This document shows positions 38,101 through 43,800 of a stretch of DNA of 64,000 nt, in pieces. Source of the stretch: Meta bourneti (Eukaryota; Arthropoda; Arachnida; Araneae; Tetragnathidae); the NCBI GenBank assembly GCA_933210815.1, contig OW119928.1, forward strand, positions 4,525,770-4,589,769, given 5' to 3'. Both the position numbers and the translations under genes were made by a program. The notes under the pieces were generated by a model that saw only the letters and a list, made by a program, of their open reading frames with translations, was not told where the DNA came from and ran no database searches. Every line of letters starts with the position of its first letter. Within the stretch, counting starts at the first letter, position 1.

Positions 38101-38836
38101 ATCTGTTTTTCACTGTTATTGGGAAGCAAGTCTTAGTGCAGGACTGCCACAGGTGACTTTTGTTACTTTATTTTAACCTTGGCGATTATAGATATCTTTT
38201 TAAGCAAAATCGTTTCAAAAGTTCCTATTTTGGCGACTTTTTATGAAAATTTACAGTAAAATCAATGAAAATTTAGTATTTTTTTTAACTAATAGCTGAT
38301 GGTAAAAAATATATTTTAATATTTCTCACAGCCGTGGTAGCCAGGGTTGAGAGTTCGAAGCCAAAGACCATTGTGTAACAAGGGGCTGGTTAAATCTGTC
38401 ATGGTCTCACGTTGGCATAGACATTTGGAGAGTGGGGTGCCAGCTCAGGTGTGACCTCGTCATCTGACTGCGATTCAAAATCATGTACTGTTATCTTAGG
38501 ATCTTTCCCTTCAGGTTTGATCCAGGACCGTTGGCAACAGTCGTGTTGCTCCAATGTGATGTTAATTAAAATACCTACCTATCATGCGCGATGTTTTCGG
38601 GCCCAAGGACGTAATGTCATTAGGGCGCCGCACCATTGAAAAAAAATATTGTGAGTGCATTTCCAAACTTTTCTTGTCCTTTGCAGCACCACTGCAGAAA
38701 CTGTGGCGACATCTTCTGCAACGCATGTTCGGACAACACCATGCCCCTACCTTCATCCGCCAAGCCAGTCCGAGTCTGTGATACGTGTTACACTCTTCTC
38801 CTACAGAGATACTCAGCCACGACTGATCTGACTTGA
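11009..38836 (+). CDS. RUFY: RUN and FYVE domain-containing protein, 16 exons, 659 aa
   Basis: Coding exons: 11009-11147, 12928-13098, 14091-14208, 15468-15572, 16730-16853, 18267-18331, 20167-20238, 21417-21588, 22440-22556, 25024-25233, 26748-26845, 34862-34948, 35071-35200, 36176-36270, 36359-36485, 38687-38836. All phases join without a stop; the total is 1980 nt. Start: ATG 11009, with an in-frame TAG 15 nt upstream. Seen: an N-terminal segment with IYLCNFRVSVDGEW, a RUN domain (about residues 55-220), coiled-coil heptads (about 265-567) containing AMKLLEKDIHEKQDT, then FYVE (about 588-650) with WTQD, RRKHHCRNCG, RVC and eight Cys ligands (597, 600, 613, 616, 621, 624, 641, 644). Known of the family: RUFY proteins are cytosolic endosome and trafficking adaptors; FYVE binds phosphatidylinositol 3-phosphate and RUN/coiled-coil regions engage small GTPases. 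It looks closest to RUFY1/RUFY2; the assignment within the family is inference. Introns reach 8 kb and are full of TEs. Confidence 0.95.
11381..11688 (+). mobile_element. SINE A
   Basis: In RUFY intron 1. Head TAGTTCGGTTGGAAGAG, T-arm TTGCGAGTTCGAAACTCG, body and CTACCTACATACC tail. The first bases of the head are degenerate. Confidence 0.85.
12255..12376 (-). mobile_element. SINE A, 5' truncated
   Basis: Minus-strand 3' half only: tail GGTTAGGTAGTTAATTAACG in + reading, then CGGGCTATTGGCGATGGTCC; the tRNA head is absent. Confidence 0.82.
12413..12500 (-). mobile_element. SINE B 3' fragment
   Basis: TTGGTTGGTTGG tail, GGTTTTATGGC and ATATTTGGCC on +, the reverse of the SINE B 3' end. Confidence 0.65.
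12928..13098 (+). CDS. RUFY: RUFY exon 2 (RUN domain start)
   Basis: Acceptor tttgcag, donor AAGC|gtaagt. It encodes DPVSIERSNLLNVIK followed by KELIESSLKYGRQLDSDHVP, the conserved opening of the RUN domain in RUFY proteins. Enters with 2 nt and leaves with 1 nt. Confidence 0.95.
13202..13940 (+). repeat. Unclassified repeat E, copy 1 (RUFY intron 2)
   Basis: About 0.7 kb similar, in the same orientation, to 25954-26570 in RUFY intron 10. Shared blocks: TTTTATGGCAGAAAATAT, CGTCATATTTTAAAAAATAG, CCAGTTTGTAAAGTGAATTA, AACCCCCATGTCAA. No frame, terminal repeat or known family seen. Confidence 0.7.
14091..14208 (+). CDS. RUFY: RUFY exon 3 (RUN domain)
   Basis: Acceptor tacttttcag, donor GTAAA|gtgagt. 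Encodes KKGLLGPKKELWNVLEAVEK and PEASDITSSVRELP, a conserved RUN block. Confidence 0.95.
14350..14922. mobile_element. hAT-like non-autonomous element
   Basis: An 8-bp duplication GTTTAGAG flanks the interval (14342-14349, 14923-14930). The right end TTTGGCGACCCCTG is a typical hAT end (CAGGGGTCGCCAAA inverted). The left end is degenerate and adjoins a tandem copy of ATGTAGTTTGAATGT. No transposase. Confidence 0.6.
14998..15392 (-). repeat. Dispersed repeat R3, copy 2
   Basis: Minus-strand copy of R3: AAAGCAGAGTTGGCGTCTGT at the left on +, two inner units each with GAATGAATGTA-type sequence, and a short array of TTAATATGTAGG units at 15100-15150. Confidence 0.6.
15468..15572 (+). CDS. RUFY: RUFY exon 4 (RUN domain)
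   Basis: Acceptor catttcag, donor CG|gtaata. Encodes GRARAWLRLALMQKKLADYF, the most conserved RUN stretch of the family. Confidence 0.95.
15740..16050 (+). mobile_element. SINE A
   Basis: RUFY intron 4. Full-length, with head GGCCTCGGTAGCCTAGTTGG and tail AACTACC. Flanked by related copies of CTATCAATTTGG, the probable target duplication. Confidence 0.88.
16730..16853 (+). CDS. RUFY: RUFY exon 5 (RUN domain end)
   Basis: Acceptor attttgtag, donor CAG|gtgaat. Encodes DFYEIDALMMSEEA and VGLLVGLNVIDCNLCVKEED-like sequence matching the end of RUN. The open frame runs on past the donor into an antisense retrotransposon fragment; that extension is not coding. Confidence 0.95.
16861..17218 (-). 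mobile_element. Non-LTR retrotransposon 3' fragment, copy 1
   Basis: Minus-strand frame has NLPRETFSMLGRLRSGHLKK, then CTKCSFLPASPPHILNCIG and EDIFKHPSAI: the C-terminal region of Jockey/I-type non-LTR elements (RLRSGH and CxxC...H...C zinc knuckle). The rest of the element is missing. A related copy lies in opposite orientation at 31195-31550. Confidence 0.65.
17219..18266 (+). other. RUFY intron 5, remainder
   Basis: 17340-17450 is GC-richer and may belong to the retroelement next to it. From 17630 it is AT-rich unique DNA with nothing recognised. Confidence 0.5.
18267..18331 (+). CDS. RUFY: RUFY exon 6
   Basis: Acceptor cttttttccag, donor GAAGG|gtaagt. Encodes GVIDFSLYLRESNGEVQ, equal to the post-RUN motif GVIDFSLYL of RUFY proteins. 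Confidence 0.93.
18590..18895. repeat. GC-richer block of unknown origin with 13-bp hairpin
   Basis: Base composition differs sharply from the flanking intron. It contains CAACCCCAGGCAC (18677-18689) and its perfect inverse (18698-18710) around an 8-nt loop. An open frame crosses it on each strand but shows no known domain. Probably a TE piece. Confidence 0.4.
19238..19550 (+). mobile_element. SINE A
   Basis: RUFY intron 6. Head AGCCCAGTTGCAAAAGTAACG is degenerate; T-arm TTTGCGAGTTTGAAACTCGG and the body are clear; tail CAATCTACCTATC. Confidence 0.8.
19581..19897 (+). mobile_element. SINE A
   Basis: Head ATAGCCCGGTTGGAAGC, body, tail AAATACCTACATACC. Flanking CACAAATAAC and CAAAAATAAC look like a target duplication. 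Lies 30 bp after the previous copy in the same orientation. Confidence 0.85.
20167..20238 (+). CDS. RUFY: RUFY exon 7
   Basis: Acceptor catttag, donor CTCAA|gtaatt. Encodes VLDQKNYIEELNRHL, the linker into the coiled coil (LDQKNYVEELNR in vertebrate homologues). Confidence 0.93.
20358..21230. mobile_element. pogo/Tigger-like MITE, copy 2
   Basis: Ends CAGGTAACCCCCGTATAACA and TATACGGGGGTTACCTG with TA on both sides (20356-20357, 21231-21232). Closely similar along its length to 4775-5662. Lies in RUFY intron 7. Confidence 0.85.
21417..21588 (+). CDS. RUFY: RUFY exon 8 (coiled coil)
   Basis: Acceptor tctcacttag, donor GAG|gtaaat. It gives 57 codons of heptad-rich sequence (VTDLQQKVEQLQ, LAISKNQIITLQDENVELR), the first coiled-coil block. 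Confidence 0.93.
21718..22083 (+). mobile_element. SINE A with internal insertion
   Basis: RUFY intron 8. Head GGTAGCCCGGTTGGAAAG; about 30 extra bases (TTAGTTATTAGTTAGTTATT region) interrupt the anticodon-side part before the T-arm; body and CAACTACC tail present. Confidence 0.8.
22440..22556 (+). CDS. RUFY: RUFY exon 9 (coiled coil; GC splice donor)
   Basis: Acceptor gactttag. It encodes NAERETYQNTQVGLDSMYTE and NQLHDEICKKK, and matches the family motif TYKxxRQGLDEMY. The only phase-compatible donor is AAG|gcaagc, a GC donor with good flanking consensus. A GT site inside the exon (ATTT|gtaaga) would break the frame of exon 10. Confidence 0.9.
22557..23740 (+). other. RUFY intron 9, proximal unique part
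   Basis: AT-rich intron after the GC donor; nothing recognised. Confidence 0.5.
23741..24163 (+). repeat. Dispersed repeat R3, copy 3 (two tandem units)
   Basis: Two successive units, each with an AATRYTCAATGTTATT-like start, a block ending in AGCCCC and TTCTAAAGAAT(G/A)A; the tail CAGACGCCAACTCTGCTTTA runs into the mariner MITE next to it. Confidence 0.6.
24167..24834 (-). mobile_element. Internally deleted mariner element 1
   Basis: Inverted ends CGAGGGAAAGTCAAAAATTA and (inverted) CAAGGGTAAGTCAAAAATTA, flanked by TA (24165-24166, 24835-24836). The minus strand retains a C-terminal mariner piece (EAVHKWLGDSLKTFLEGILK, CWTKCIEKE) and an N-terminal helix-turn-helix piece (EIHRRLKTQYGDSSVLRRSV), with the catalytic core deleted. 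Confidence 0.85.
25024..25233 (+). CDS. RUFY: RUFY exon 10 (coiled coil)
   Basis: Acceptor ttttcag, donor CAA|gtaatt. It gives 70 codons with VAMKLLEKDIHEKQDTILSM and KAINLQLYNKLQ, near-identical to the strongest conserved coiled-coil block of RUFY1/2. Confidence 0.96.
25376..25670 (+). mobile_element. SINE A
   Basis: RUFY intron 10. Head GGTAGCCCGGTTGGAAGGG, body CCTTCTGGTTTGATCC, tail AAATACCTACCTATC. Just before it is CAGAGGTTCCCAACG, a hAT-type end without a partner that I could find. Confidence 0.85.
25954..26570 (+). repeat. Unclassified repeat E, copy 2 (RUFY intron 10)
   Basis: Same-orientation partner of 13202-13940, with an internal deletion relative to copy 1. Confidence 0.7.
26748..26845 (+). 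CDS. RUFY: RUFY exon 11 (coiled coil)
   Basis: Acceptor ctttcag, donor GATAA|gtacga, phase 2, which fits exon 12. The peptide is coiled coil (ITELESKVVDLNRSLHELED). If the donor is not used, the frame stays open for 20 more codons to a TGA at 26907, so an alternative C-terminus is possible. Confidence 0.9.
26846..31194 (+). other. RUFY intron 11, long TE-poor tract
   Basis: Over 4 kb of T-rich DNA with no SINE, MITE or retroelement recognised, unlike every other intron of similar size here. The RUFY frame runs into it to a TGA at 26907. Several AATAAA hexamers occur, one at about 29799 followed by CTTGCTCCTGTAC. Confidence 0.5.
31195..31550 (+). mobile_element. Non-LTR retrotransposon 3' fragment, copy 2
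   Basis: Plus-strand frame with NLPRKTFSMLDLRSGHLNK, CTKCGLLPASPSHIRSCIGA and EDIFKDPSAIA. It is the inverse-oriented relative of 16861-17218, with one small deletion in the LRSGH region. Confidence 0.65.
31948..32262 (+). mobile_element. SINE A
   Basis: RUFY intron 11. Head GGCCACGGTAGCCCAGTTGG, T-arm TACGAGTTCAAAACTCAATC (decayed), tail CAACTACCTATC. Confidence 0.87.
32263..33906 (+). other. RUFY intron 11, unique AT-rich part
   Basis: Nothing recognised; no frame, TIR or SINE body found by eye. Confidence 0.5.
33907..34095 (+). mobile_element. SINE B
   Basis: GTGCAGGTTCGTTTGCTGTC (box B decayed), ATTTCTCTTCTGTGTCAG, GTGTGTGTATGTC, TGGCCAAATATGGCCCTTGC; tail of CCAAAACCAATC type. Confidence 0.75.
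34862..34948 (+). CDS. RUFY: RUFY exon 12 (coiled coil)
   Basis: Acceptor gtcttttaaag after an 8-kb intron, donor GTGAG|gtattg. Encodes LVNLKSRNEELVRKFGAQLA. A nearer GT (CAA|gtgagg) would give the wrong phase for exon 13. Confidence 0.9.
34995..35047. repeat. AT/AC microsatellite
   Basis: Alternating TATATA and CACACATATATA tracts just before RUFY exon 13. Confidence 0.9.
35071..35200 (+). CDS. RUFY: RUFY exon 13 (coiled coil)
   Basis: Acceptor ctgtttttag, donor CAA|gtaact. Encodes LESDLKIERAQRASLEST and KQIATLKDNIKKSQ, similar to the LETDLKIEKEWRQ block of RUFY2. Confidence 0.93.
35514..35684 (+). mobile_element. SINE A, 5' truncated
   Basis: RUFY intron 13. Starts at GTTGACATGGTGTGGAAG and runs to AAATACCTACC. 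CTAAGATT repeats on both sides, a target duplication that indicates truncation at insertion. Confidence 0.85.
36176..36270 (+). CDS. RUFY: RUFY exon 14 (coiled coil)
   Basis: Acceptor ttattttcag, donor AAGGA|gttagt. Encodes KLKVSHSELQKLHAEHERT and LEEMGVQLKE, the last coiled-coil block before FYVE. Confidence 0.92.
36359..36485 (+). CDS. RUFY: RUFY exon 15 (FYVE N-half)
   Basis: Acceptor attcattcag, donor AGAAAA|gtaaat. Encodes SKLKIEDMKE, the WTQD (WxxD) motif, the first Cys pair CQQC and FSVARRK. The FYVE basic motif is split by the intron between RRK and HHC. Confidence 0.95.
37126..37331 (-). mobile_element. SINE B
   Basis: On +, TTGGTTGAGTTTTTTATGG, GGCCATGCTGTGCC, AGACATACACACATAAGAG, and the tRNA-like head ending CACTGAGCCACGATGGCA, the reverse of SINE B. 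Confidence 0.75.
37575..37881 (-). mobile_element. SINE A
   Basis: RUFY intron 15. + reading starts GGTAGGTAGTTAATTAAAAT and ends CAACTGGGCTACCATGGCCC. AAAGGGAAACATT and AAAGGGGAATGTT flank it as a probable target duplication. Confidence 0.87.
38331..38580 (+). mobile_element. SINE A, internally shortened
   Basis: RUFY intron 15, 106 bp before the last exon. Head GCCGTGGTAGCC is joined almost directly to GAGTTCG; body present; tail AAAATACCTACCT. Confidence 0.8.
38687..38836 (+). CDS. RUFY: RUFY exon 16 (FYVE C-half, stop)
   Basis: Acceptor cctttgcag. Encodes HHCRNCGDIFCNACSDN, PVRVCDTC and a short tail ending LQRYSATTDLT then TGA. It supplies six of the eight zinc ligands and the RVC motif. 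Confidence 0.97.
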   Translation, partial: HHCRNCGDIFCNACSDNTMPLPSSAKPVRVCDTCYTLLLQRYSATTDLT

Positions 38837-39880
38837 TGGAAGCAAATTCACCTTAGTTTTAAATTACTGATAGTATACATATATACGAAAATGGTTTTGT
38901 ATGCATTATATATTCTATACTATACATATTTATATTTAAAGTTGAGGTGAAAATCTTTTATACAGTGAAAACGGAACCAATTTTCCCATGCGGAAAACCC
39001 CCGATATTGAAGAATTAAATATTTAAATTTTACAGTGGTAAAATATTTTTGTTGAGCAATTTAAAAATCGATGTGAAACAAAATAACGGGAACTTTGCCA
39101 ATGGGTTTAAGATGAATCATGAATTCTACGAAAAATTAATGCAGAGGATTAGTATTGATCCATTTCTTTTACGAATCGAAGTAAAAGATCCTGAAAGTAA
39201 TTTGAAAAAGGTGCTTTGATAATTTTTTACCAATCAAAAATTGAAAGTGAAACTATACAACTTATTTACAAGTTGAAAAATCTTAGTGAATTCAATGAAT
39301 TAAATATTAGTACTCGATACCATATTTTTATATGAGTAGAAAATGTATTAGAATGCTTCCTTAAATGCCAAATCTCACACCAGCATTACTATATTATCAA
39401 GAAAATGCATCATTGCCCATGTTGATTAACTTAAATTAGAAAATTCTTCAACTCTCCACTTTTATATAAATGAATTAATGATTGCTAAGACACCCTATTG
39501 AGATGCTATTTTAGAAGAATGAGCTTGTGTTTTGTTTAACTCTTATATTTTTATGCAGTTTAGACGATTATTTATTATCAAAGAAATTAATATATCATGC
39601 TTGTATATGACTGCTTCATTTTATTACCTCTATTTTATATGCATTTTATTTATCATTGAAATCATTTCATACGATCGCCACAATATTTCCTGTTTTAATT
39701 TATTCGCCTTGTTCTAAATGTTTTAATTATGTATCAAGCTTGTCTTCATTCTTGTTTTTTTTAAACCATTTCCTCTAACTGAATTTGAGTTGTAACAGTT
39801 GACGAAATCGACTTGTAATGTCTCACTCAAGAAGTTTGTATTGTAATGTACAAATAAATCTGAAATGCTTCAAAGTGTTG
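38837..39880 (+). other. RUFY 3' untranslated region (probable)
   Basis: AT-rich, with no long coding frame and no recognised TE. The first well-placed AATAAA is at 39853-39858, giving a 3' UTR of about 1 kb. The exact cleavage site cannot be seen. Confidence 0.6.
39853..39858 (+). promoter_or_regulatory. Candidate RUFY poly(A) signal
   Basis: AATAAA about 1 kb after the RUFY stop codon, in the gap before the convergent MTFMT gene. Confidence 0.5.
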
Positions 39881-40718
39881 TAAAGCATTTTGTCACATTA
39901 AGGTGTATGTGTGCTGTAGAAATCACGAAAATTTACCAGAATATCGATTTTGTTTTTATTGCTTCAAAATATTTTCCAATTTCTGAGCTTTTAAACGATA
40001 CCAAGTATTCGGAATACTTTTCTAGTTACTATGGTTTTTATTGGGTACTTTCACCAGTGCAAGCATGCTTCCAAAACATTCAATTCTGAAGAACTGTTTC
40101 GCAGTACGATGCTTTGTTCAGACAGTGATAACTCAACAATGAATTTATCTATTATAATTATTTTTGTATCATTATAATCTATTTAATACAATGGATGCTC
40201 TGAATTTCAATCAGGTTTTAGTGAAGAAATTAACTTTTAGTTGATTTTTAAATGTTAAAATTCCTGAAAAAAAAACTCTTGATATTTTTAGATTCCTTGG
40301 TGAAAACAATTGTAAAAAACTATTCCCTCTAACAACTTGATGGAGGGCCAAAACGTGAAGAATAATATTAGTAATAATTTCTAACTGGAATTGTCTTTCT
40401 CAAAGATTACAATTTGAGATATCGTTGTTCAAAAAACATGCTTTTAGCTGATATCTAAATTAGATAATTAGCTTAATCTGATTTTTCTCATTGAAATGAT
40501 TTGAAGCATAAGCCAATTACTTTGAAAAAACTGAGTTTTTAAAGTCAAAATTTTAAAAAAATCTTCTAGTGTATACAAACACTTAAAGAGTATGAAGTTA
40601 CTGCAAGCAGTGGTAAGACAACCAAGAGCTAAACAATGTGTTGAAATTGCATAGGAATTTGTCTGACACTCCTCCATTTGTGAAAAAAGAACTCAGAATG
40701 CATATGCTAATTAAATCT
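39881..40718. other. Gap between convergent RUFY and MTFMT 3' ends
   Basis: AT-rich, no TE recognised, short frames only. It must hold the 3' processing sites of one or both genes. Confidence 0.5.
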
Positions 40719-40862
40719 TTATTTTTCATTATCTTCACATTTATTTGTTCGAAAATAACAATTATTTGGTTCCTCTTTGCTTATGAATCCATTATAAAAA
40801 TCTTGAGCTGAGATTTTACCTCTTCTGGGTATTTTCACAAATAAAATTCCACTCCAACCATC
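40719..40862 (-). CDS. MTFMT: MTFMT exon 9 (C-terminus, stop)
   Basis: Acceptor tttctttttag. Encodes DGWSGILFVKIPRR and DFYNGFISKEEPNN, ending GAAAAATAA. The stop codon TAA lies inside an AATAAA hexamer on the minus strand. Confidence 0.92.
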   Translation of the reverse strand, partial: DGWSGILFVKIPRRGKISAQDFYNGFISKEEPNNCYFRTNKCEDNEK

Positions 40863-43800
40863 CTAAAAAGAAAAATATACTTTAAACCTCTGCACAATAA
40901 AATTAACTACTGTAACGCCACCAATATGACATCTGAGTGCAAAGGATTAAATCCTTTCCATAATACAATGCGATTGCAAACAGTAAGGGGGCCACGGTCG
41001 TCCAGTTGGAAGGATGACAGATAAGCAATCGGAGGGTTGCGTGTTCGAAACTTGGCCCAGCCAAAAACCGTCGTGTACACAGGGGCTGGTGCACGTCAAA
41101 ATTTGTTGTGGTGTGGAAGTTTGGAGAGGGTGCCAGCTCATGTGCTGGAAGACCTGCGACTAACTGGTTCAAAATTACGAGGCATTGTTCTCGAATCTTT
41201 CCCTTTGAGATTGATCCTAGACCGTTGCCAATAGCCCATTGTGTAGCTCCAATGTGACATTAATTACCTACTACCAAACAGCAAAAAATTTATTTAGGGG
41301 CCAATACCAACAGCTTAATTGTTATAAATAGCTCCTATACATTAGAATGCTTAGTACAGCTTTGATGGCAACGCTTTTGGTGCATTTTTTTGGTGTACTT
41401 TCTATGTCACCAAGGAAGAAATTCTTATAAAAAAATGTTTTTCTTAATGGAAAATTTCATACAATTAGGATTAATAAAATTCTGATTTTATTAATCCTAA
41501 TTTCTTAAGGAAATTCAAAAGAAGCTGCTTATCAAGACATAAATATATGCAAAATAAACGATTAGCCACTTCCTAAAGTCACAGTATCACCAGAAAAATT
41601 AAACTTCAAATTTCGCGAAAGAATACCCTGAAACTTATCTACAACACTTAATACAGAAGGCATGTTAAAATAGGAAAAGATAACGATTTTCAAAAATAGA
41701 AGAAATGCCACAACCTGATGGAACTGCACTGCCTTTGCCTGCCATAACTCACTACGAAAAGCATTGCCACAGAAGTATACCAAAGCTGTACCGAATGCTT
41801 TTGTTACTATATATATTTAATGTATCATTCGTTTACCTTGCATTTAACAAAAATGACCTTCCTTTTTTTGTGAAAGTAACAAAATCCTGGTGGTGTTGAC
41901 TGCTGTCCAACCAAACTAGATACATTAGCCTTTTCTACATTCTCCGTATTTTCACATTCCAAAATAACTATTTTCATGTCTTTCCAGAAAGAGAACAGAT
42001 CAAACTGAAAAGGGAAACAAAAACAATACATGTTAGTAAAAATAATTTTTATTGGAGCATCTTTCATTTGGATTAGGTAGAGAAGGTCTAAAAAAATCCA
42101 CCATAAATAGGATTTAGCAAATTGTTTGATAATGAACTTTTTATTCAAAGTACTTCAATAACCAGATTTTTTTCATACTTACTAATCCATCAAAAGCCTT
42201 GTACTTTCTGTAGATATTTAAGGCAGAGTCTTGTTCCCAATTGATGTTGCATTTATGAGGTTTAATTTTTGGAGCTGCATTTTAGGAAAGAGAATGAAAT
42301 ACTTATTGTGTTAATTCCTCATATCATGCATGTTATTTATTGGGTTGATGGAAAAGTTCGTCCCATTTTTGGCACTAGATGGCATTCCATCCCAAAACCA
42401 AATTATTATCTACTTCACATGTGTAAAGTTTCGATGTTGTTTGAAAGAAGGAATTTCAGAGTATTTGGGATAAAAATCGTGGTATTGGATTGTTTTTTAA
42501 TCTTGTTAAGCACTAATAATGGCAGAAAATCAGGAGCATTTTTGACATATGCTTTTTTTGTTTCCAAAAAGGCAAGAATGCTTCGTAGACATAAAAGAAG
42601 ATATGTGTTGTGTAGGGTGAGGGTGTCGTTGACGATTCCATGTGCCGTAAATGGTTCAGAAAGTTTCGTCACCTGGCTCAGTTCTTCAGTTAGAAACCTC
42701 AGAATTTCTATAAGTGTGGGATTATGCAGCTACCGGAGATGGAGAAAGTTAATCGAACAGAACGGCACATACTACATTGATTAAATGTAATTTTTAGTAA
42801 ATAAAATTTTTCTTCAATTTTTGTCAAAGAAACTGGACGAACTTTTGCATCAACCTAATATAAAGTTCAAAGTACATAATAAAGATCTTTTTTTAAAACT
42901 CCCTAACCCTCTGAGCATCATGAAATTTTCATGTTGTGTGTAGTACTGCTTTTGCATTGCATCAACATTTACTGATGAAATAATCACATTCTTATAAGTT
43001 GAAGGAATCCTAGGAAACTTCCATTAATCAAGGAGGGTTAAAATTGGTTTAGAAGTCACATGGAGAAGACTGCAAGGTGGAATTATGCCGGTGAACCCCT
43101 CAGAGGGTTAAGTTGCTGACATTAAGAGATCGCGAATGTAAAAGTTGCATAAATAAATTCTTATGGCTGTCACACTGATTTTTATACTGTAAAGTCATCT
43201 TTTTCACATGAAACATCAATGCAACTTTTAAGTTGATTTTTGTATTAAAACCTCAAAAGGCATTTTCTACTGAAACTTTAGAAAAATATTAAGTTCAAAA
43301 GATTTGTCACAGAAATAGTAAATAAAACAAATACCATATGGTCTGCATAAACAATTATTAAGCCTAATGCAGTAGTACACATATTTCAATCCCATTTCTT
43401 TTTGCATAGATTTTTAAAACAAACATAATAAACCCAATGCAACCTTTCAAACATGATTCACCAAAACAATTATCTCTACCTACATACCTTTTGTTGATCC
43501 TTCTTTAGGTTGGGGATAACTTGATTCAAAATAATGGGGCAGATTTTGCAACGTTTTTAGCATCTAAAACACAAAATAAATCGTTATGTGTTGTTTCATA
43601 CAATTAGGCACTAAAAATAACACACGATAATCACAATAAAGAATTAATCCCTTCTAAATATTTCAATTTAAAAATCTTGTGCAAAATAATTCCTCCACCT
43701 GAACGTAAAGCTAGCAAAAACTGCTTACTGTGTTTTCATTCAGTGATCTGTAGTTTATTTTCTGAAATTTTAACCCACCTGGTGCTTTATCTTCACTATC

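Noticed and set aside
38677..38836. Separate small zinc-finger gene at 38.6 kb
   Set aside because: The HHCRNCG half of a FYVE finger is completed by WxxD and CxxC in the exon at 36359, with matching splice phase.
42269..42784. 171-codon + frame as a gene
   Set aside because: It crosses a deleted mariner element from outside its TA site; only a helix-turn-helix relic is meaningful.
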